Assembly: GCF_001709345.1 (NCBI RefSeq)
Contig: NZ_MDTQ01000001.1
Span: forward strand, 620,001 to 684,000
From: Terasakiispira papahanaumokuakeensis
Lineage (GTDB): Bacteria; Pseudomonadota; Gammaproteobacteria; Pseudomonadales; Halomonadaceae
DNA: 64,000 nucleotides
Direction: 5' to 3'
Every line of letters begins with the position of its first letter. Positions within the stretch are counted from its first letter, which is position 1. The position numbers and the translations under genes are program-made. Below, piece by piece: positions 7,861-17,966 of this stretch. Under the pieces are notes generated by a model that saw only the letters and a program-made list of their open reading frames with translations, was not told where the DNA came from and searched no databases.

Positions 7861-9368
7861 GTGAGCGAACAACGAATAATGACATGCAGCATGCTGCTGT
7901 TCTGAGTAAGCCGCAAGCGACTTTGTATATTCAAGGCCAGTTGGTTGAGGGGCAAGGGACGGATACTTTTGAGACGGTGAATCCGGCGACAGGGGCTGTC
8001 ATCGCTCAGATCCGGCAGGCCTCCCAGGCGGATGTGGATGACGCGGTGGCGTCAAGCCAAGCAGGGCAGAAAGTCTGGGCCGCAATGAGTGCTATGGAGC
8101 GTTCTCGTATTATGCGCCGAGCGGTTGCTTTGTTACGTGAACGCAATGATGAATTAGCGCTGATTGAAACACTCGATACCGGCAAGCCTCTGAGTGAAAC
8201 TCGTGAGGTTGATATTGTGACGGGGGCCGATCAGTTGGAGTATTACGCCGGGCTGGCGCCAGCGATTGAAGGTGAGCAGATTCCGCTGAGCGAGCAGGCT
8301 TTTGTGTATACCCGCCGTGAGCCGTTAGGGGTTATTGGCGCCATTGGGGCCTGGAACTATCCCTTGCAGATTGCCTGCTGGAAAGCCGCGCCTGCTTTGG
8401 CGGCCGGGAATGCCGTGGTATTTAAGCCCAGTGAGATGACGCCTTTAACCGCACTCAAACTGGCCGAGATCCTAACTGAAGCCGGTTTGCCTGAAGGCGT
8501 CTTTAATGTGGTGCAGGGCGATGCCCGTGTCGGACAGATGCTGACGAGCCACCCGAACATCGCCAAAATTTCCTTTACTGGGGAAGCCGGTACCGGGAAG
8601 CGTGTCATGAGTGATGCTGCCGCCAGTAGCCTTAAGGATGTCACCATGGAGCTGGGGGGCAAATCTCCGCTGATTATTTTTGACGATGCTGATTTAGAAC
8701 AAGCGGTGTCTGCGGCCTTAATGGCGAATTTTTATTCCAGTGGACAGATTTGCACGAATGGCACACGGGTCTTTGTGCATGAAAGCCTGAAGGCTGAATT
8801 TGAAGCGCGTGTGGTTGAGCGTGTGAACAAGATGCGAATGGGTGACCCTCAAGATATGAAGGTGAATCTGGGGCCGCTGGTGAGTTTCCAGCATATGGAC
8901 AAGGTTCTCTCTTACCTTCGGTTAGGGGTTGAGGAGGGGGCGACGCTGTTAGTCGGCGGTGAGCGTGAGTCTGAAGGTCTGTTGGCTCAAGGCGCTTATG
9001 TTCAACCGACGGTGTTTACCGATTGTCGGGATGACATGCGGATTGTCAAAGAAGAAATTTTTGGCCCTGTGATGTCCATTTTGAGCTTTCGTGATGAAGC
9101 CGAGGTGATCGCGCGAGCCAATGATACTGATTATGGTCTGGCCGCTGCGGTTTTCAGCCGTGATATCAAGCGAGCTCACCGTGTGATCCATCAACTTGAG
9201 GCCGGGATCTGTTGGTTGAACAATTACAACCTTTCACCCGCTGAAATGCCGGTAGGCGGATATAAGCACTCAGGTATCGGTCGAGAAAATGGTATTGAAT
9301 CTCTTCATCATTACACTCAAACCAAATCGGTTTATGTCGAATTGGGTGAGGTTGAGAGTGTGTTCTGA
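7857..9368 (+). CDS. betB: Betaine aldehyde dehydrogenase BetB
   Basis: BetB oxidises betaine aldehyde to glycine betaine with NAD(P)+, the second step of the choline route to the compatible solute. The 503-residue protein is about 13 residues longer at the N-terminus than most BetB. Catalytic signatures are complete: WNYP near 166-169, Glu265 in MELGGKSP, and the nucleophile Cys299 in [10 protein letters not shown] ribosome-binding site GAAGGAG precedes the ATG, which overlaps the betI stop by 4 bases. A 212-base gap with repeats, unusually long for this operon, separates it from betA. Confidence 0.96.
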   Translation: MSERTTNNDMQHAAVLSKPQATLYIQGQLVEGQGTDTFETVNPATGAVIAQIRQASQADVDDAVASSQAGQKVWAAMSAMERSRIMRRAVALLRERNDELALIETLDTGKPLSETREVDIVTGADQLEYYAGLAPAIEGEQIPLSEQAFVYTRREPLGVIGAIGAWNYPLQIACWKAAPALAAGNAVVFKPSEMTPLTALKLAEILTEAGLPEGVFNVVQGDARVGQMLTSHPNIAKISFTGEAGTGKRVMSDAAASSLKDVTMELGGKSPLIIFDDADLEQAVSAALMANFYSSGQICTNGTRVFVHESLKAEFEARVVERVNKMRMGDPQDMKVNLGPLVSFQHMDKVLSYLRLGVEEGATLLVGGERESEGLLAQGAYVQPTVFTDCRDDMRIVKEEIFGPVMSILSFRDEAEVIARANDTDYGLAAAVFSRDIKRAHRVIHQLEAGICWLNNYNLSPAEMPVGGYKHSGIGRENGIESLHHYTQTKSVYVELGEVESVF

Positions 9369-9446
9369 CGTTGATGCCTTTTGATGTTTAAGCGTTCCGA
9401 TATTAAACGGTTTTGATATTGAACGTCTTTGATATTAAACGGCTTC
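9367..9446. repeat. Degenerate 16-bp tandem repeat (5 units) after betB
   Basis: Five 16-base units run head to tail from the betB stop codon: 9367, 9383, 9399, 9415 and 9431. The clearest three are GATATTAAACGGTTTT, GATATTGAACGTCTTT and GATATTAAACGGCTTC; the first two are more degraded. The gradient of decay suggests old slippage expansion. It lies inside the bet operon between betB and betA. Confidence 0.65.
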
Positions 9447-9459
9447 AAGCGTTTCTGTG

Positions 9460-9597
9460 ATGAATGTTGTGGTGACCACGGTCATCACGATTAAACGCAT
9501 CACTCTGCTTTTTATTCTTTTCATTATGGGTTCCACGTCTATGGCGGTGGGCATTGGCCGCTTATTGCATGGAGAAGGCTATGACTCAGGTTCGTGA
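9460..9597 (+). CDS. Possible small hydrophobic protein overlapping the betA start
   Basis: An ATG at 9460 opens a 45-codon frame that ends at TGA 9595-9597, 17 bases into betA. The peptide is positively charged early (ITIKRITLL) and then strongly hydrophobic ([16 protein letters not shown]), so it could form one membrane helix. No strong ribosome-binding site is visible upstream. Overlap of its stop with the betA start would allow translational coupling. It may equally be a chance frame. I do not recognise the sequence. Confidence 0.25.
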   Translation: MNVVVTTVITIKRITLLFILFIMGSTSMAVGIGRLLHGEGYDSGS

Positions 9598-11263
9598 ATA
9601 CGACTACATCATTATCGGGGCGGGATCTGCCGGTAATGTGCTGGCTGCGCGTCTGACCGAAGATGCTGAGGTGTCGGTTTTGCTTTTAGAGGCCGGTGGC
9701 CCTGATTGGCGCTTTGACTGGCGCACCCAGATGCCCGCTGCTTTGGCTTATCCGTTGCAAGGCAAGCGTTATAACTGGGCCTATCGGACAGACCCCGAGC
9801 CTCATATGAATCAGCGCCAGATGGATTGTGGCCGTGGTAAAGGGCTAGGAGGTTCTTCGCTGATTAATGGGATGTGTTACATCCGTGGCAATGCGTTGGA
9901 TTATGACCATTGGGCCCAGGATTTTGGTCTCAAGAGTTGGAATTATGCGCAGTGTTTACCTTACTTCCGTAAGGCCGAAACTCGTGATATTGGGCCCAAT
10001 GACTACCATGGTGGAGAAGGGCCTTTGCATGTCACAACGCCTAAGCCGGGTAATAATCCGCTGTATCATGCATTTATTGAAGCGGGTCAGCAGGCGGGTT
10101 ATCCCGCCACAGAAGATGTGAATGGTTATCAGCAAGAAGGTTTTGGTCCGATGGATCGGACGACAACCGCGTTTGGCCGGCGTAGCAGTACGGCCCGCAG
10201 TTATCTGGATCAGGCCAAATCGCGTGATCACTTGACGATTGAAACCCGTGCGACAACTGATCGGATTCTCTTTGATGGTCTGCGTGCAACGGGGGTGCGC
10301 TATTGGCGCCATGGTCAGCCGCATGAGGTGTCGGCTCGGCGTGAAGTGTTGTTATGTTCTGGGGCGATTGCCTCTCCTCAGATTCTGTTACGCTCAGGGG
10401 TCGGTGATGAGCGGCAGATCACGACTTTGGGTATTCCCTCGGTCCACCACCTCCCTGGGGTGGGGGAAAATTTGCAAGATCATCTGGAAATGTACATTCA
10501 GTACGAGTGTCAACAGCCGATTTCATTATACCCGGCGTTAAAGTGGTGGAATCAGCCGAAGATTGGGGCTCAATGGATGTTCTTGGGCAAAGGGATTGGT
10601 GCTAGCAATCAGTTCGAAGCGGCGGGTTTTATTCGCAGTGATGAGCAACAATTATGGCCCAATTTGCAATATCACTTTCTGCCCGTTGCGATTAATTATA
10701 ATGGCACCCATGCGGTTGAGGCTCATGGCTTTCAGGCCCATGTAGGCTCGATGCGTTCGCCGAGCCGAGGGCGGATTCGGTTACGCTCGTTGGATCCATT
10801 CGAGGCGCCGAGTATTTTATTTAACTATATGAGCCATGAGCAGGATTGGCGTGAGTTTCGAGCGGCGATTCGCCTGACCCGTGAGATTATTGCGCAACCG
10901 GCTTTCGATGGCTTAAGAGGTCGAGAGCTGGCGCCTGGCCCTGAGATACAGTCCGATGAGGCCTTGGATGAGTTCATACGTGCTCATGCTGAAACGGCTT
11001 ATCATCCCTGTGGTAGCTGTGCGATGGGGGACGATGCCATGTCGGTTGTTGATGAGCAGGGGCGTGTGCATGGCTTAGAGGGGTTAAGAGTTGTCGATGC
11101 CTCCATTATGCCGCGTATTCCAACGGGCAATCTCAATGCGCCCACGATTATGATGGCCGAAAAGATCGCCGATCAGATTCGCGGCCGTGATGCATTACCG
11201 AAATCTCAAGCGCCGGTGTTTAGTGTTGCGCCAGGGAGTGCCACTAAACTCAATATGTCGTGA
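9581..11263 (+). CDS. betA: Choline dehydrogenase BetA
   Basis: BetA is a membrane-associated FAD flavoprotein of the GMC oxidoreductase family that oxidises choline to betaine aldehyde, feeding BetB. The 560-residue product is of normal length. The FAD-binding GAGSAGN motif is at residues 13-19, the GMC signature [15 protein letters not shown] near 85, and the catalytic histidine in [11 protein letters not shown] near 475, with the closing GNLNAPT segment behind it. The frame is open further upstream, including a TTG at 9554 and an ATG at 9569, but GGAGAAGG at 9571-9578 points to the ATG at 9581. The bet operon ends at the hairpin at 11340-11364. Confidence 0.96.
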   Translation: MTQVREYDYIIIGAGSAGNVLAARLTEDAEVSVLLLEAGGPDWRFDWRTQMPAALAYPLQGKRYNWAYRTDPEPHMNQRQMDCGRGKGLGGSSLINGMCYIRGNALDYDHWAQDFGLKSWNYAQCLPYFRKAETRDIGPNDYHGGEGPLHVTTPKPGNNPLYHAFIEAGQQAGYPATEDVNGYQQEGFGPMDRTTTAFGRRSSTARSYLDQAKSRDHLTIETRATTDRILFDGLRATGVRYWRHGQPHEVSARREVLLCSGAIASPQILLRSGVGDERQITTLGIPSVHHLPGVGENLQDHLEMYIQYECQQPISLYPALKWWNQPKIGAQWMFLGKGIGASNQFEAAGFIRSDEQQLWPNLQYHFLPVAINYNGTHAVEAHGFQAHVGSMRSPSRGRIRLRSLDPFEAPSILFNYMSHEQDWREFRAAIRLTREIIAQPAFDGLRGRELAPGPEIQSDEALDEFIRAHAETAYHPCGSCAMGDDAMSVVDEQGRVHGLEGLRVVDASIMPRIPTGNLNAPTIMMAEKIADQIRGRDALPKSQAPVFSVAPGSATKLNMS

Positions 11264-11332
11264 GGTGATCTATTGAGCGGCGTTTTCCTGATCAGGCTTA
11301 TTCATTAGGCAGGCTGATGAATCAATAGACAT

Positions 11333-11370
11333 AAAAAAAGCGGTTGATGAGTGTCATCAACCGCTTTCTT
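11333..11370. terminator. Bidirectional terminator between betA and tRNA-Met
   Basis: GCGGTTGATGA (11340-11350) and TCATCAACCGC (11354-11364) form an 11-bp stem with a 3-base loop. TTTCTT follows on the + strand and a seven-base U run on the - strand, so it serves both convergent units. Confidence 0.9.
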
Positions 11371-11379
11371 GCATGAGTC

Positions 11380-11456
11380 TGGTGGCAATGGCTGGATTCG
11401 AACCAGCGACCCCATCATTATGAGTGATGTGCTCTAACCAACTGAGCTACATTGCC
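11380..11456 (-). tRNA. Elongator tRNA-Met(CAT), second copy
   Basis: This is a 77-base cloverleaf with encoded CCA, anticodon CAT and the same anticodon arm as the tRNA-Met at 5730-5806. The acceptor stem (GGCAATG/CATTGCC) and T stem (GCTGG/CCAGC) differ by compensated pairs. It is a single-gene transcript ending at the adjacent terminator. Confidence 0.93.
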
Positions 11457-11503
11457 ACACGGCGGGCATATTAAGAAGCTTCTATGAGGCTGTCAAGCTC
11501 GTG

Positions 11504-12802
11504 TCATGAATCCTTCTCTTGGTTTGACTCGCGACTGGTCGCGAGATGCGCTTCTGTGCTGATCATGACGGTACGTAAGACTTCCATACGCTGTTTAAAA
11601 GAAGCCATTTCCGCTTTAGGGATATGCGTTGCCGTCGGAATATCGGCAGTCATTGCATTCACCGGTCGGTTATTAATATGGAGCTCGTAATGCAGGTGTG
11701 GGCCGGTGGTACGCCCTGTATTGCCTGAAAGCGCGATACGTTGACCGCGTTCGACATGCTGGCCTTTACGTACCAATATTCGGCTCAGGTGCAGGTAACG
11801 TGTTTTGTATTGGCCGGTATGTTTGATTTCAATGTATTTGCCCGCATAGGGGTGATTACGAACGCGTGTGACGACCCCTTCTCCTGTTGCCATCACGGGG
11901 GTGCCTGAGGGGGTGGCAAAATCGGTGCCATTATGTGGCGCACGACGACCCGTCACCGGATGGTGGCGGTTGGGGTTAAAAGGCGAGCTGATACGATAAT
12001 GGCGCTGTGTGGGATAGCGTAAAAAAGCGCGTAGCAGGCTTTCACCATTGGGGTCGTAATAGTTGCCGTCTTTATGCATAAACGCCGAGACGACTCTATT
12101 GCGTAATAATAAGCGAACCCCTTCGACCCGGATATTACCAGTGGCGCCTTCGTCAGACATCTCAATGCCCATCACGACCTCAAAGCGGTCATCTGCGCGG
12201 ACATCTCGATTGAAGTTGATCTTATCTTGTAAGATTTTTTGAATCGCGACGATATCGGCTTTATCAAGGCCAGCGCGTAATGCGGATAAGTAAAAGCTGC
12301 CCCGAATAGGGCCAGAGACTATGCGCTGATACCAGATGGTGGGGCTGATTTCATCTTCAAACTCGAATATCCCCGAAGGTGTGCGGCGATAATGCACTGT
12401 GCGGCCGGGATGTAAGTGAAGATCGAGTTGTTCTAGGCGCTGATCTTGTTTATCCAGAACAAAGTGCAGGCGCGTTCCGGGGCGCAGTGTGTCCAGGGCT
12501 AATAATTCTTCATCGGCCGATAAAATCGCATAAAGGACGGTTTGGCCTAGATGATAGTCATCAAAAATGGTGCTCAGCGTTTCACCGGAAGCGACGATAT
12601 GGTCGAAGCTACGGTCAGTGCTGTTGTCCTCATCCGTGGGGGCACTGATATCGATGGGCGGCGCTAATTCAAGTACCTGCCGCTCCAAGACTTTGCCCGA
12701 AGCGGTTGAGACACCAGAAGTCGACCAGCCAACGATCGCAAAGAGTAAAAGTAAAACAATAAAAGGGGCTGCACGGTGCAGTAAACGGTGAGAGTGCGGC
12801 AT
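11504..12802 (-). CDS. mepM: Murein DD-endopeptidase, M23 family (MepM/YebA-like)
   Basis: This inner-membrane-anchored enzyme cuts peptide cross-links in peptidoglycan to allow wall growth. An N-terminal hydrophobic segment (APFIVLLLLFAIVGWS) is followed by an OapA/LysM-like domain (about residues 50-140). The C-terminal LytM/M23 domain carries its zinc motifs HNGTDFATPSGTP and HLHYELHINN. Length is about 432 residues from ATG 12802. The frame stays open to an ATG at 12850, giving 448 residues. Neither start has a well-spaced ribosome-binding site (AGGAAAG lies rather far from 12802), so the start is uncertain. Confidence 0.88.
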   Translation of the reverse strand: MPHSHRLLHRAAPFIVLLLLFAIVGWSTSGVSTASGKVLERQVLELAPPIDISAPTDEDNSTDRSFDHIVASGETLSTIFDDYHLGQTVLYAILSADEELLALDTLRPGTRLHFVLDKQDQRLEQLDLHLHPGRTVHYRRTPSGIFEFEDEISPTIWYQRIVSGPIRGSFYLSALRAGLDKADIVAIQKILQDKINFNRDVRADDRFEVVMGIEMSDEGATGNIRVEGVRLLLRNRVVSAFMHKDGNYYDPNGESLLRAFLRYPTQRHYRISSPFNPNRHHPVTGRRAPHNGTDFATPSGTPVMATGEGVVTRVRNHPYAGKYIEIKHTGQYKTRYLHLSRILVRKGQHVERGQRIALSGNTGRTTGPHLHYELHINNRPVNAMTADIPTATHIPKAEMASFKQRMEVLRTVMISTEAHLATSRESNQEKDS

Positions 12803-12850
12803 TATCTCGAATTCTTTCCTGGGCTGTGGCCTATGACATGCGTCCGGCAT

Positions 12851-13349
12851 GCCCCCTTAAGGTGGCGATAGCCGCCGTGAGGCGCAAGCATCCAGTGCAA
12901 GGCGCGGGCAAACAATTGCTTTACCCCGATGCGAACAGGCAAAGCATGAATTGTCGCTCAGGCTAATCACTCAATATTATGGATGCAACCGACGCGAGCT
13001 AGCGTCACGACTTCATACGATTGGATGACATTCACGCCATCCAAAAAAACTAGTGTAACGATTTCGAGGCCAGCTTTAAATCACAAGTTCATCTATAAGA
13101 TGAAATGATATTCAAGAGGTCGCCTACTGGGGGCTGCCAACTCACCGTTTAGCCTTTGTATGCGTTTGGAGAAAAGTTGAGGGAAGGGGCCGAGGGAAAT
13201 GGATTGAGGGGCCGGCTGAGCGCAAAATAAGAGAAGATGGCGTAGTCGTTGAGGCCATAGCACTTATCTATGACCTCAACTTGTCCTATGGCCCCACACG
13301 ATGCTATGAACTCAGCATCTGAATTATTTGAGCTATAGATCGTCCGGCA
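12851..13349. other. Gene-free 500-bp stretch with hairpins between mepM and ychF
   Basis: No coding sequence is supported. An imperfect hairpin at 13249-13279 (TTGAGG/CCTCAA plus CATAG/CTATG around one mismatch) and a 6-bp hairpin at 13300-13319 (GATGCT/AGCATC) lie downstream of ychF. Neither has a U tract. A small dyad TTGGATG/CATCCAA near 13021-13045 precedes an A run. No known structured RNA was recognised. Confidence 0.3.
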
Positions 13350-14441
13350 TTAGGTATTAAAGCGGAAATGCATCACATCGCCATCTTTGACGATATAGTC
13401 CTTACCTTCGAGGCGCCATTTACCCGCTTCTTTAGCCCCTTGCTCACCCTTATAGGTGACAAAGTCGTCATAGCTGATGACTTCGGCGCGGATGAAGCCT
13501 TTTTCAAAGTCGGTATGGATAACACCGGCTGCTTGAGGTGCTGTCGCCCCTATTTTAACTGTCCAGGCGCGGACTTCTTTGACACCGGCCGTAAAGTAGG
13601 TTTGTAGCCCGAGGAGTTTGTAGCCTGCACGGATGACGCGGTTGAGTCCGGGTTCTTCTAGCCCCAGCTCTTCCATGAAGATTTCCATTTCATCATCTTC
13701 GAGCTCAGCAATTTCGGCTTCAATTTTGTTGCAGACCGGAACAACTTCGGCCCCTTCTTCTGCGGCGATCTCGCGCACGACCTCAAGATAGGGGTTATTT
13801 TCAAACCCATCTTCACTGACATTCGCGATGTACATGGTGGGCTTGAGGGTGAGGAAGTTGTAGCCCCGCAGCACTTTTTTCTGTTCATCATCCAGCCCAA
13901 AGCTGCGCAGAGGTTGGCCTTCTGCGAGGTGGGGCTGTATGGTTTCCAGCACTGCCTTTTGGGCGATGGCTTCTTTGTCGCCCCCTTTGGCGGTGCGAAC
14001 CAGCTTCTGAATCGAACGTTCGACGGAGTCGAGGTCGGCCAGAGCCAGCTCCATATTAATGATTTCGATATCTGAGCGCGGATCGACTCGATTGGCGACA
14101 TGAATCACATTGTCATTGTCAAAGCAGCGCACGACGTGAGCGATGGCATCCGTTTCACGAATGTTCGCCAAAAACTGGTTGCCTAGGCCTTCACCACGGG
14201 AAGCGCCTTCGACTAGGCCCGCAATATCCACGAATTCCATTGTCGTGGGGAGTACGCGCTCTGGATTGACGATGTCGGCCAGCGTATTCAAACGCGGGTC
14301 GGGCATGGGGACAATCCCCGTGTTGGGTTCAATCGTGCAGAAAGGGAAGTTTTCGGCATCAATGCCCGATTTGGTCAAGGCATTAAAGAGTGTGGATTTG
14401 CCGACATTCGGCAGCCCGACGATACCGCAATTAAAGCCCAT
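13350..14441 (-). CDS. ychF: Ribosome-associated ATPase YchF/EngD
   Basis: YchF is an Obg-family P-loop protein that prefers ATP and binds ribosomes, with a role in stress responses. The 363-residue product has the family length. The P-loop GLPNVGKST is at residues 8-16, the switch/G3 DIAGLV near 72-77, a central coiled-coil insertion, and a C-terminal TGS domain ending in the usual [10 protein letters not shown]. It lies 35 bases downstream of pth on the same strand, matching the conserved pth-ychF pair. Confidence 0.96.
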   Translation of the reverse strand: MGFNCGIVGLPNVGKSTLFNALTKSGIDAENFPFCTIEPNTGIVPMPDPRLNTLADIVNPERVLPTTMEFVDIAGLVEGASRGEGLGNQFLANIRETDAIAHVVRCFDNDNVIHVANRVDPRSDIEIINMELALADLDSVERSIQKLVRTAKGGDKEAIAQKAVLETIQPHLAEGQPLRSFGLDDEQKKVLRGYNFLTLKPTMYIANVSEDGFENNPYLEVVREIAAEEGAEVVPVCNKIEAEIAELEDDEMEIFMEELGLEEPGLNRVIRAGYKLLGLQTYFTAGVKEVRAWTVKIGATAPQAAGVIHTDFEKGFIRAEVISYDDFVTYKGEQGAKEAGKWRLEGKDYIVKDGDVMHFRFNT

Positions 14442-14476
14442 AATGCTTATCCTGTGCTGTCGATCGCGTGGCGCAG

Positions 14477-15064
14477 TCAGCGAGCTTTGAAGCTATGCAG
14501 GCGATTCATGGCGGCAGTCCATTCGCCTGAAAGAATCTGTGGCATGCAGGCCAGAGCTTCATCAATGCTTTCATCGATGCGCTGTTGTTCTGCGCCTGGT
14601 GCCCGCCCTAGTACATAGCCGGTCACCTGCTGGGCAGTACCGGGATGCCCGATGCCCACACGCAAGCGGTTAAAATTTCGGTTATTACCCAGTTGGCTGA
14701 TGATATCGCGTAAACCGTTATGGCCACCGTGACCACCACCTTGTTTGAGCCTGACTGAGCCTGGAGGAATGTCCAGTTCGTCATGCGCCACTAAAATGGC
14801 TTCAGGCGCAATCTTGAAAAATCCGGCCAGTGCACTGACGGCTTGCCCACTACGGTTCATGAAAGTGGTGGGGAAAAGCAGGTGCACATCTTGCCCGGCC
14901 ATATGCACTTTACAGTGTAGGCCGTGATATTTGCTCGGGCGCAGAGTTTCCCCATGCGCCCGAGCGAGTGCCTCAACCAGCCAGGCCCCTGCATTATGCC
15001 GCGTGCGTTCATATTCGTTGCCGGGATTACCCAGGCCGACAATGAGCTGAATGCGGTTGGTCAT
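14477..15064 (-). CDS. pth: Peptidyl-tRNA hydrolase
   Basis: Pth releases peptides from prematurely dropped peptidyl-tRNA so the tRNA can be reused. The 195-residue protein shows the conserved Asn13 in GLGNPG, catalytic His23 in RTRHNAG, Asn70 in TFMNRSG, and His94/Asp98 in [16 protein letters not shown] loop lies near residue 112. It sits between rplY and ychF, all on the reverse strand, and is probably co-transcribed with rplY (32-base gap). Confidence 0.96.
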   Translation of the reverse strand: MTNRIQLIVGLGNPGNEYERTRHNAGAWLVEALARAHGETLRPSKYHGLHCKVHMAGQDVHLLFPTTFMNRSGQAVSALAGFFKIAPEAILVAHDELDIPPGSVRLKQGGGHGGHNGLRDIISQLGNNRNFNRLRVGIGHPGTAQQVTGYVLGRAPGAEQQRIDESIDEALACMPQILSGEWTAAMNRLHSFKAR

Positions 15065-15096
15065 AATGCAAGATCCTGGTGGTTTAATGATGGCGC

Positions 15097-15726
15097 TTAT
15101 TCAGCGCTATCAGCGGCGTCTTCTTCGTCTTCGTCTGCAGCCCCTTTCTGAGCGGCTACGACGTTAACGATAGCGGTGTCATTGCCGCCGTGTGCCAGTG
15201 TGGTGACTTCAACACCTTCCGGCAATTTCAGGTCAGACAGGTGAACCACATCACCCACTTTCTTATCTGCCATGTCGATGTCGATTGAAGCGATCAGGTG
15301 CTGTGGCAGTGCAGTCACTTCAATTTCGGTCAGCAGGTGAGTGATTTTGCCGCCTTCATTTTTAACACCAGCACAAGTGGCTTCATTAATGAAGTGAACC
15401 GGTACGTGAACGCTTACTTTGTGGGAAGCGTCAACGCGCTGGAAGTCAACGTGAGAAACCAGCGGCTTGAAGGGGTGACGCTGAATGTCTTTGATGATGG
15501 CTTGTTGCGGCTTTCCATCGATGTTCAGCGTCAGGACTGCAGTAAAGATCCCTTCATCCTGTTCGAGAACACGATAAAACTCGCGCTGAACCAGGGCGAT
15601 CGGTTGCGGTACATCTTCACCACCATAAACAATGGCCGGGATGTGAGTTTTCGCACGACGCAGGCGGCGGCTCGCACCCTTCCCAAGGTCGTTACGAACT
15701 GTGGCTTCAAAAGTGTACTTGGACAT
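15097..15726 (-). CDS. rplY: 50S ribosomal protein bL25, general stress (CTC) form
   Basis: This is the long, two-domain form of bL25 (209 residues): an N-terminal 5S-rRNA-binding domain (to about residue 95) followed by the TL5/CTC C-terminal domain, with an acidic tail. It binds 5S rRNA in the large subunit. Two ATGs are present. GAGGA directly abuts the first (15732) but lies 6 bases from the second (15726), so MSKYTFEA is taken as the start. A structured leader separates it from prs. Confidence 0.95.
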   Translation of the reverse strand: MSKYTFEATVRNDLGKGASRRLRRAKTHIPAIVYGGEDVPQPIALVQREFYRVLEQDEGIFTAVLTLNIDGKPQQAIIKDIQRHPFKPLVSHVDFQRVDASHKVSVHVPVHFINEATCAGVKNEGGKITHLLTEIEVTALPQHLIASIDIDMADKKVGDVVHLSDLKLPEGVEVTTLAHGGNDTAIVNVVAAQKGAADEDEEDAADSAE

Positions 15727-15757
15727 TTTCATTCCTCAATGGAGGCTTAATTAAAAT

Positions 15758-15836
15758 CAGGCAATGGGCTCCGCGACCAGAGGTAATCCATTGCCTGGAT
15801 GGTGAAACCTGTCTGATGTTGAATCAGGCAGGTTTC
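15758..15836 (-). promoter_or_regulatory. Structured prs-rplY leader with two tandem hairpins
   Basis: Between prs and rplY two hairpins follow each other. The first in the transcript pairs 15823-15836 with 15804-15817 (14 positions, one imperfect). The second pairs 15788-15797 with 15758-15767 (10 bp, 20-base loop) and is followed by ATTTTAATT, a weak U-rich tract. The second could be a leaky prs terminator or an attenuator of rplY. E. coli rplY is reported to be autoregulated through its leader, which makes a bL25-binding role thinkable. Confidence 0.45.
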
Positions 15837-15941
15837 GAATTTCATATGCCGTGTGATCAGTTTTGATGATCAGATCCGCACTACTGATCCCCCGCCGTGT
15901 GATGCCAATGAGCATTTTGGGCTTGGTATCAGTCAGTGTGT

Positions 15942-16886
15942 TTATCGGAACATGGCGCTGACAGATTCTTCATTGCTGACACGACGTACCGCTTCAGCCA
16001 GTAGGCCAGAAATACTCAGCTGGCGAATTTTGCCACTGGATCGTGCTTCTTCAGTCAATGGAAGCGTGTCAGTTACGATCAATTCATCAAGCGTTGAGTT
16101 CTTGATGTTGTCGATCGCAGGACCTGACAGTACCGCGTGTGTGGCATAGGCAACCACTCGACGCGCGCCGCGAATTTTGAGCGCTTCAGCGGCTTTGCAC
16201 AGGGTGCCTGCGGTATCAACAATGTCATCCACAATGACACACGTTCGATCTTTCACTTCACCAATGATATGCATCACCTGGGCTTGGTTAGCCTGAGGGC
16301 GACGTTTGTCAATGATGGCCAGATCAGCATCATTCAGCTCTTTGGCGATGGCGCGAGCGCGTACAACACCGCCTACGTCCGGAGATACGACGACAATGTC
16401 GTCATAGTTTTGACGCTCGACATCATCCAGCAGTACTGGAGAACCGTAGATGTTGTCGACCGGGACGTCGAAGAAGCCTTGAATCTGATCAGCGTGTAGA
16501 TCCATGGTCATGACTCGGCTAACGCCAGCAGCGCACATCATGTCAGCGATCACTTTGGCAGAGATCGGTACACGTGTAGAGCGGACTCGGCGGTCCTGAC
16601 GAGCGTAGCCAAAATAAGGGATAACAGCGGTGACCCGGGCGGCAGAAGCACGACGCAATGCATCAACCATCAGGATCATTTCCATCAGGTTGTCATTGGT
16701 CGGGGCGCATGTCGACTGAACGATAAAGACATCGCCACCACGGACATTTTCGTTGATCTCAATAGCGATTTCGCCATCGCTGAACTGACCAACGGTTGCA
16801 TCTCCCAGACGGATATCAAGACAATCCGCCACCTTTCGGGCCAGTTCCGGGTTTGCATTACCCGAAAACACCATCAAATTAGACAC
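15942..16886 (-). CDS. prs: Ribose-phosphate pyrophosphokinase
   Basis: Prs makes PRPP from ribose 5-phosphate and ATP for nucleotide, histidine, tryptophan and NAD synthesis. The 314-residue product has the usual length and ends [10 protein letters not shown]. Visible motifs are the ATP/flexible-loop FGYARQDRR near 97 and the PRPP-binding [10 protein letters not shown] near 218. Translation starts at GTG (16884-16886) with AAGG 7 bases upstream. This aligns the protein with E. coli and Pseudomonas Prs; the open frame extends further upstream only by chance, through the tRNA-Gln gene. The order ispE-tRNA-Gln-prs is conserved in relatives. Confidence 0.96.
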   Translation of the reverse strand: MSNLMVFSGNANPELARKVADCLDIRLGDATVGQFSDGEIAIEINENVRGGDVFIVQSTCAPTNDNLMEMILMVDALRRASAARVTAVIPYFGYARQDRRVRSTRVPISAKVIADMMCAAGVSRVMTMDLHADQIQGFFDVPVDNIYGSPVLLDDVERQNYDDIVVVSPDVGGVVRARAIAKELNDADLAIIDKRRPQANQAQVMHIIGEVKDRTCVIVDDIVDTAGTLCKAAEALKIRGARRVVAYATHAVLSGPAIDNIKNSTLDELIVTDTLPLTEEARSSGKIRQLSISGLLAEAVRRVSNEESVSAMFR

Positions 16887-16953
16887 TTGCGCACCTTGCT
16901 TAATATTGGGGTGACTCTGATGGAAGGGCAGAAAGGAAGAAGGGAGGAAAAAT

Positions 16954-17029
16954 TGGCTGGGGTACCAGGACTCGAACCTGGGAATGCTGGAATCAGAATC
17001 CAGTGCCTTACCAACTTGGCGATACCCCA
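16954..17029 (-). tRNA. tRNA-Gln(CTG)
   Basis: This is a 76-base cloverleaf with encoded CCA. The acceptor stem is TGGGGTA/TACCCCA, and the anticodon stem CTGGA/TCCAG encloses TTCTGAT with anticodon CTG. It lies between ispE and prs on the same strand, and is probably cut from a shared transcript. Confidence 0.95.
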
Positions 17030-17044
17030 GCAGCGCGGCGCATA

Positions 17045-17914
17045 CTACGCCAGCTTTTTCATCGCTGTCAAGAGTGAAGAGCAATTTGTACCCTGTGCGA
17101 CAAAACCCGTAACACGATGACCTGAAAAGGTTTCTGGCAGTTTTGCCAGCACCGCGTTCGCTTCAGTCATATCGGTAAAGGCAGCAAAAATACATGCACC
17201 TGTGCCGGTCAAGTGAGCTGAAGCAAAACGATTAAGCCAGTTGATAGCTTGATCGACCGCCGGGTAGAGTCGACGCACCACTGCTTCACAGTCGTTGCGC
17301 CCTCCTTCTTTCAGCGCGGCGGCAAGATTAATAGGTGCGCTGTCTCGTGTCAAATCGGGATGCGTAAAAACTGCGCCTGTCGCACAGTGACAGCCTGGGT
17401 GAATGACCAGAAATACGGGGGTATCCAACTCAACAGGGGTAAGGCATTCACCGATTCCTTCCGCCCAAGCCGCTTGACCGTGAACAAAAACCGGAATGTC
17501 GGCACCCAGTGTCAGCCCAAGCGTGGCTAGCGTAGCGGCTGAATATCCCAGCTGCCAGAGATGATTTAACCCCATTAATGCAGTTGCCGCATCAGAGCTG
17601 CCACCGCCAAGGCCGCCTCCCATTGGCAACTGTTTTTTTAAGGTGATATCGCACCCTAATGAGGTACCCGATTGAGTTTGTAATAAACGGGCGGCTCGTA
17701 TGATCAGGTTGTCTTCCAAGGCAACCTGATCCAGTGCGGGTGTTAACGTTAAACGGCCATCATGACGTAGAGCAAACGTGAGTTGATCACCATAGTCGAG
17801 AAACTGAAATAGGGTTTGCAGCTGATGATAACCATCTGAACGACGTCCCGTAATGTGCAGCATCCGGTTGATTTTAGCCGGGGCCGGTAAGGCGATGTGA
17901 GTCGGATTAGACAT
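17045..17914 (-). CDS. ispE: 4-diphosphocytidyl-2-C-methyl-D-erythritol kinase
   Basis: IspE is the GHMP-family kinase that phosphorylates CDP-methylerythritol in the MEP route to isoprenoids. The 289-residue product shows the substrate-binding [10 protein letters not shown] start, [10 protein letters not shown], and the ATP-binding glycine-rich loop [14 protein letters not shown] near residues 97-110. The C-terminal [10 protein letters not shown] also fits. The frame is open to a TTG at 17953, but the conserved N-terminus favours ATG 17914; neither has a strong ribosome-binding site. It follows lolB closely on the same strand. Confidence 0.94.
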   Translation of the reverse strand: MSNPTHIALPAPAKINRMLHITGRRSDGYHQLQTLFQFLDYGDQLTFALRHDGRLTLTPALDQVALEDNLIIRAARLLQTQSGTSLGCDITLKKQLPMGGGLGGGSSDAATALMGLNHLWQLGYSAATLATLGLTLGADIPVFVHGQAAWAEGIGECLTPVELDTPVFLVIHPGCHCATGAVFTHPDLTRDSAPINLAAALKEGGRNDCEAVVRRLYPAVDQAINWLNRFASAHLTGTGACIFAAFTDMTEANAVLAKLPETFSGHRVTGFVAQGTNCSSLLTAMKKLA

Positions 17915-17966
17915 CGTTCGGGGAAGACCTTTACGTGGATATTCGGAGATCAAGGGGCCGTGATCA

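Noticed and set aside
16887-17084. Upstream extension of prs
   Set aside because: It passes through the tRNA-Gln gene; the GTG at 16886 with a ribosome-binding site aligns with known Prs starts.
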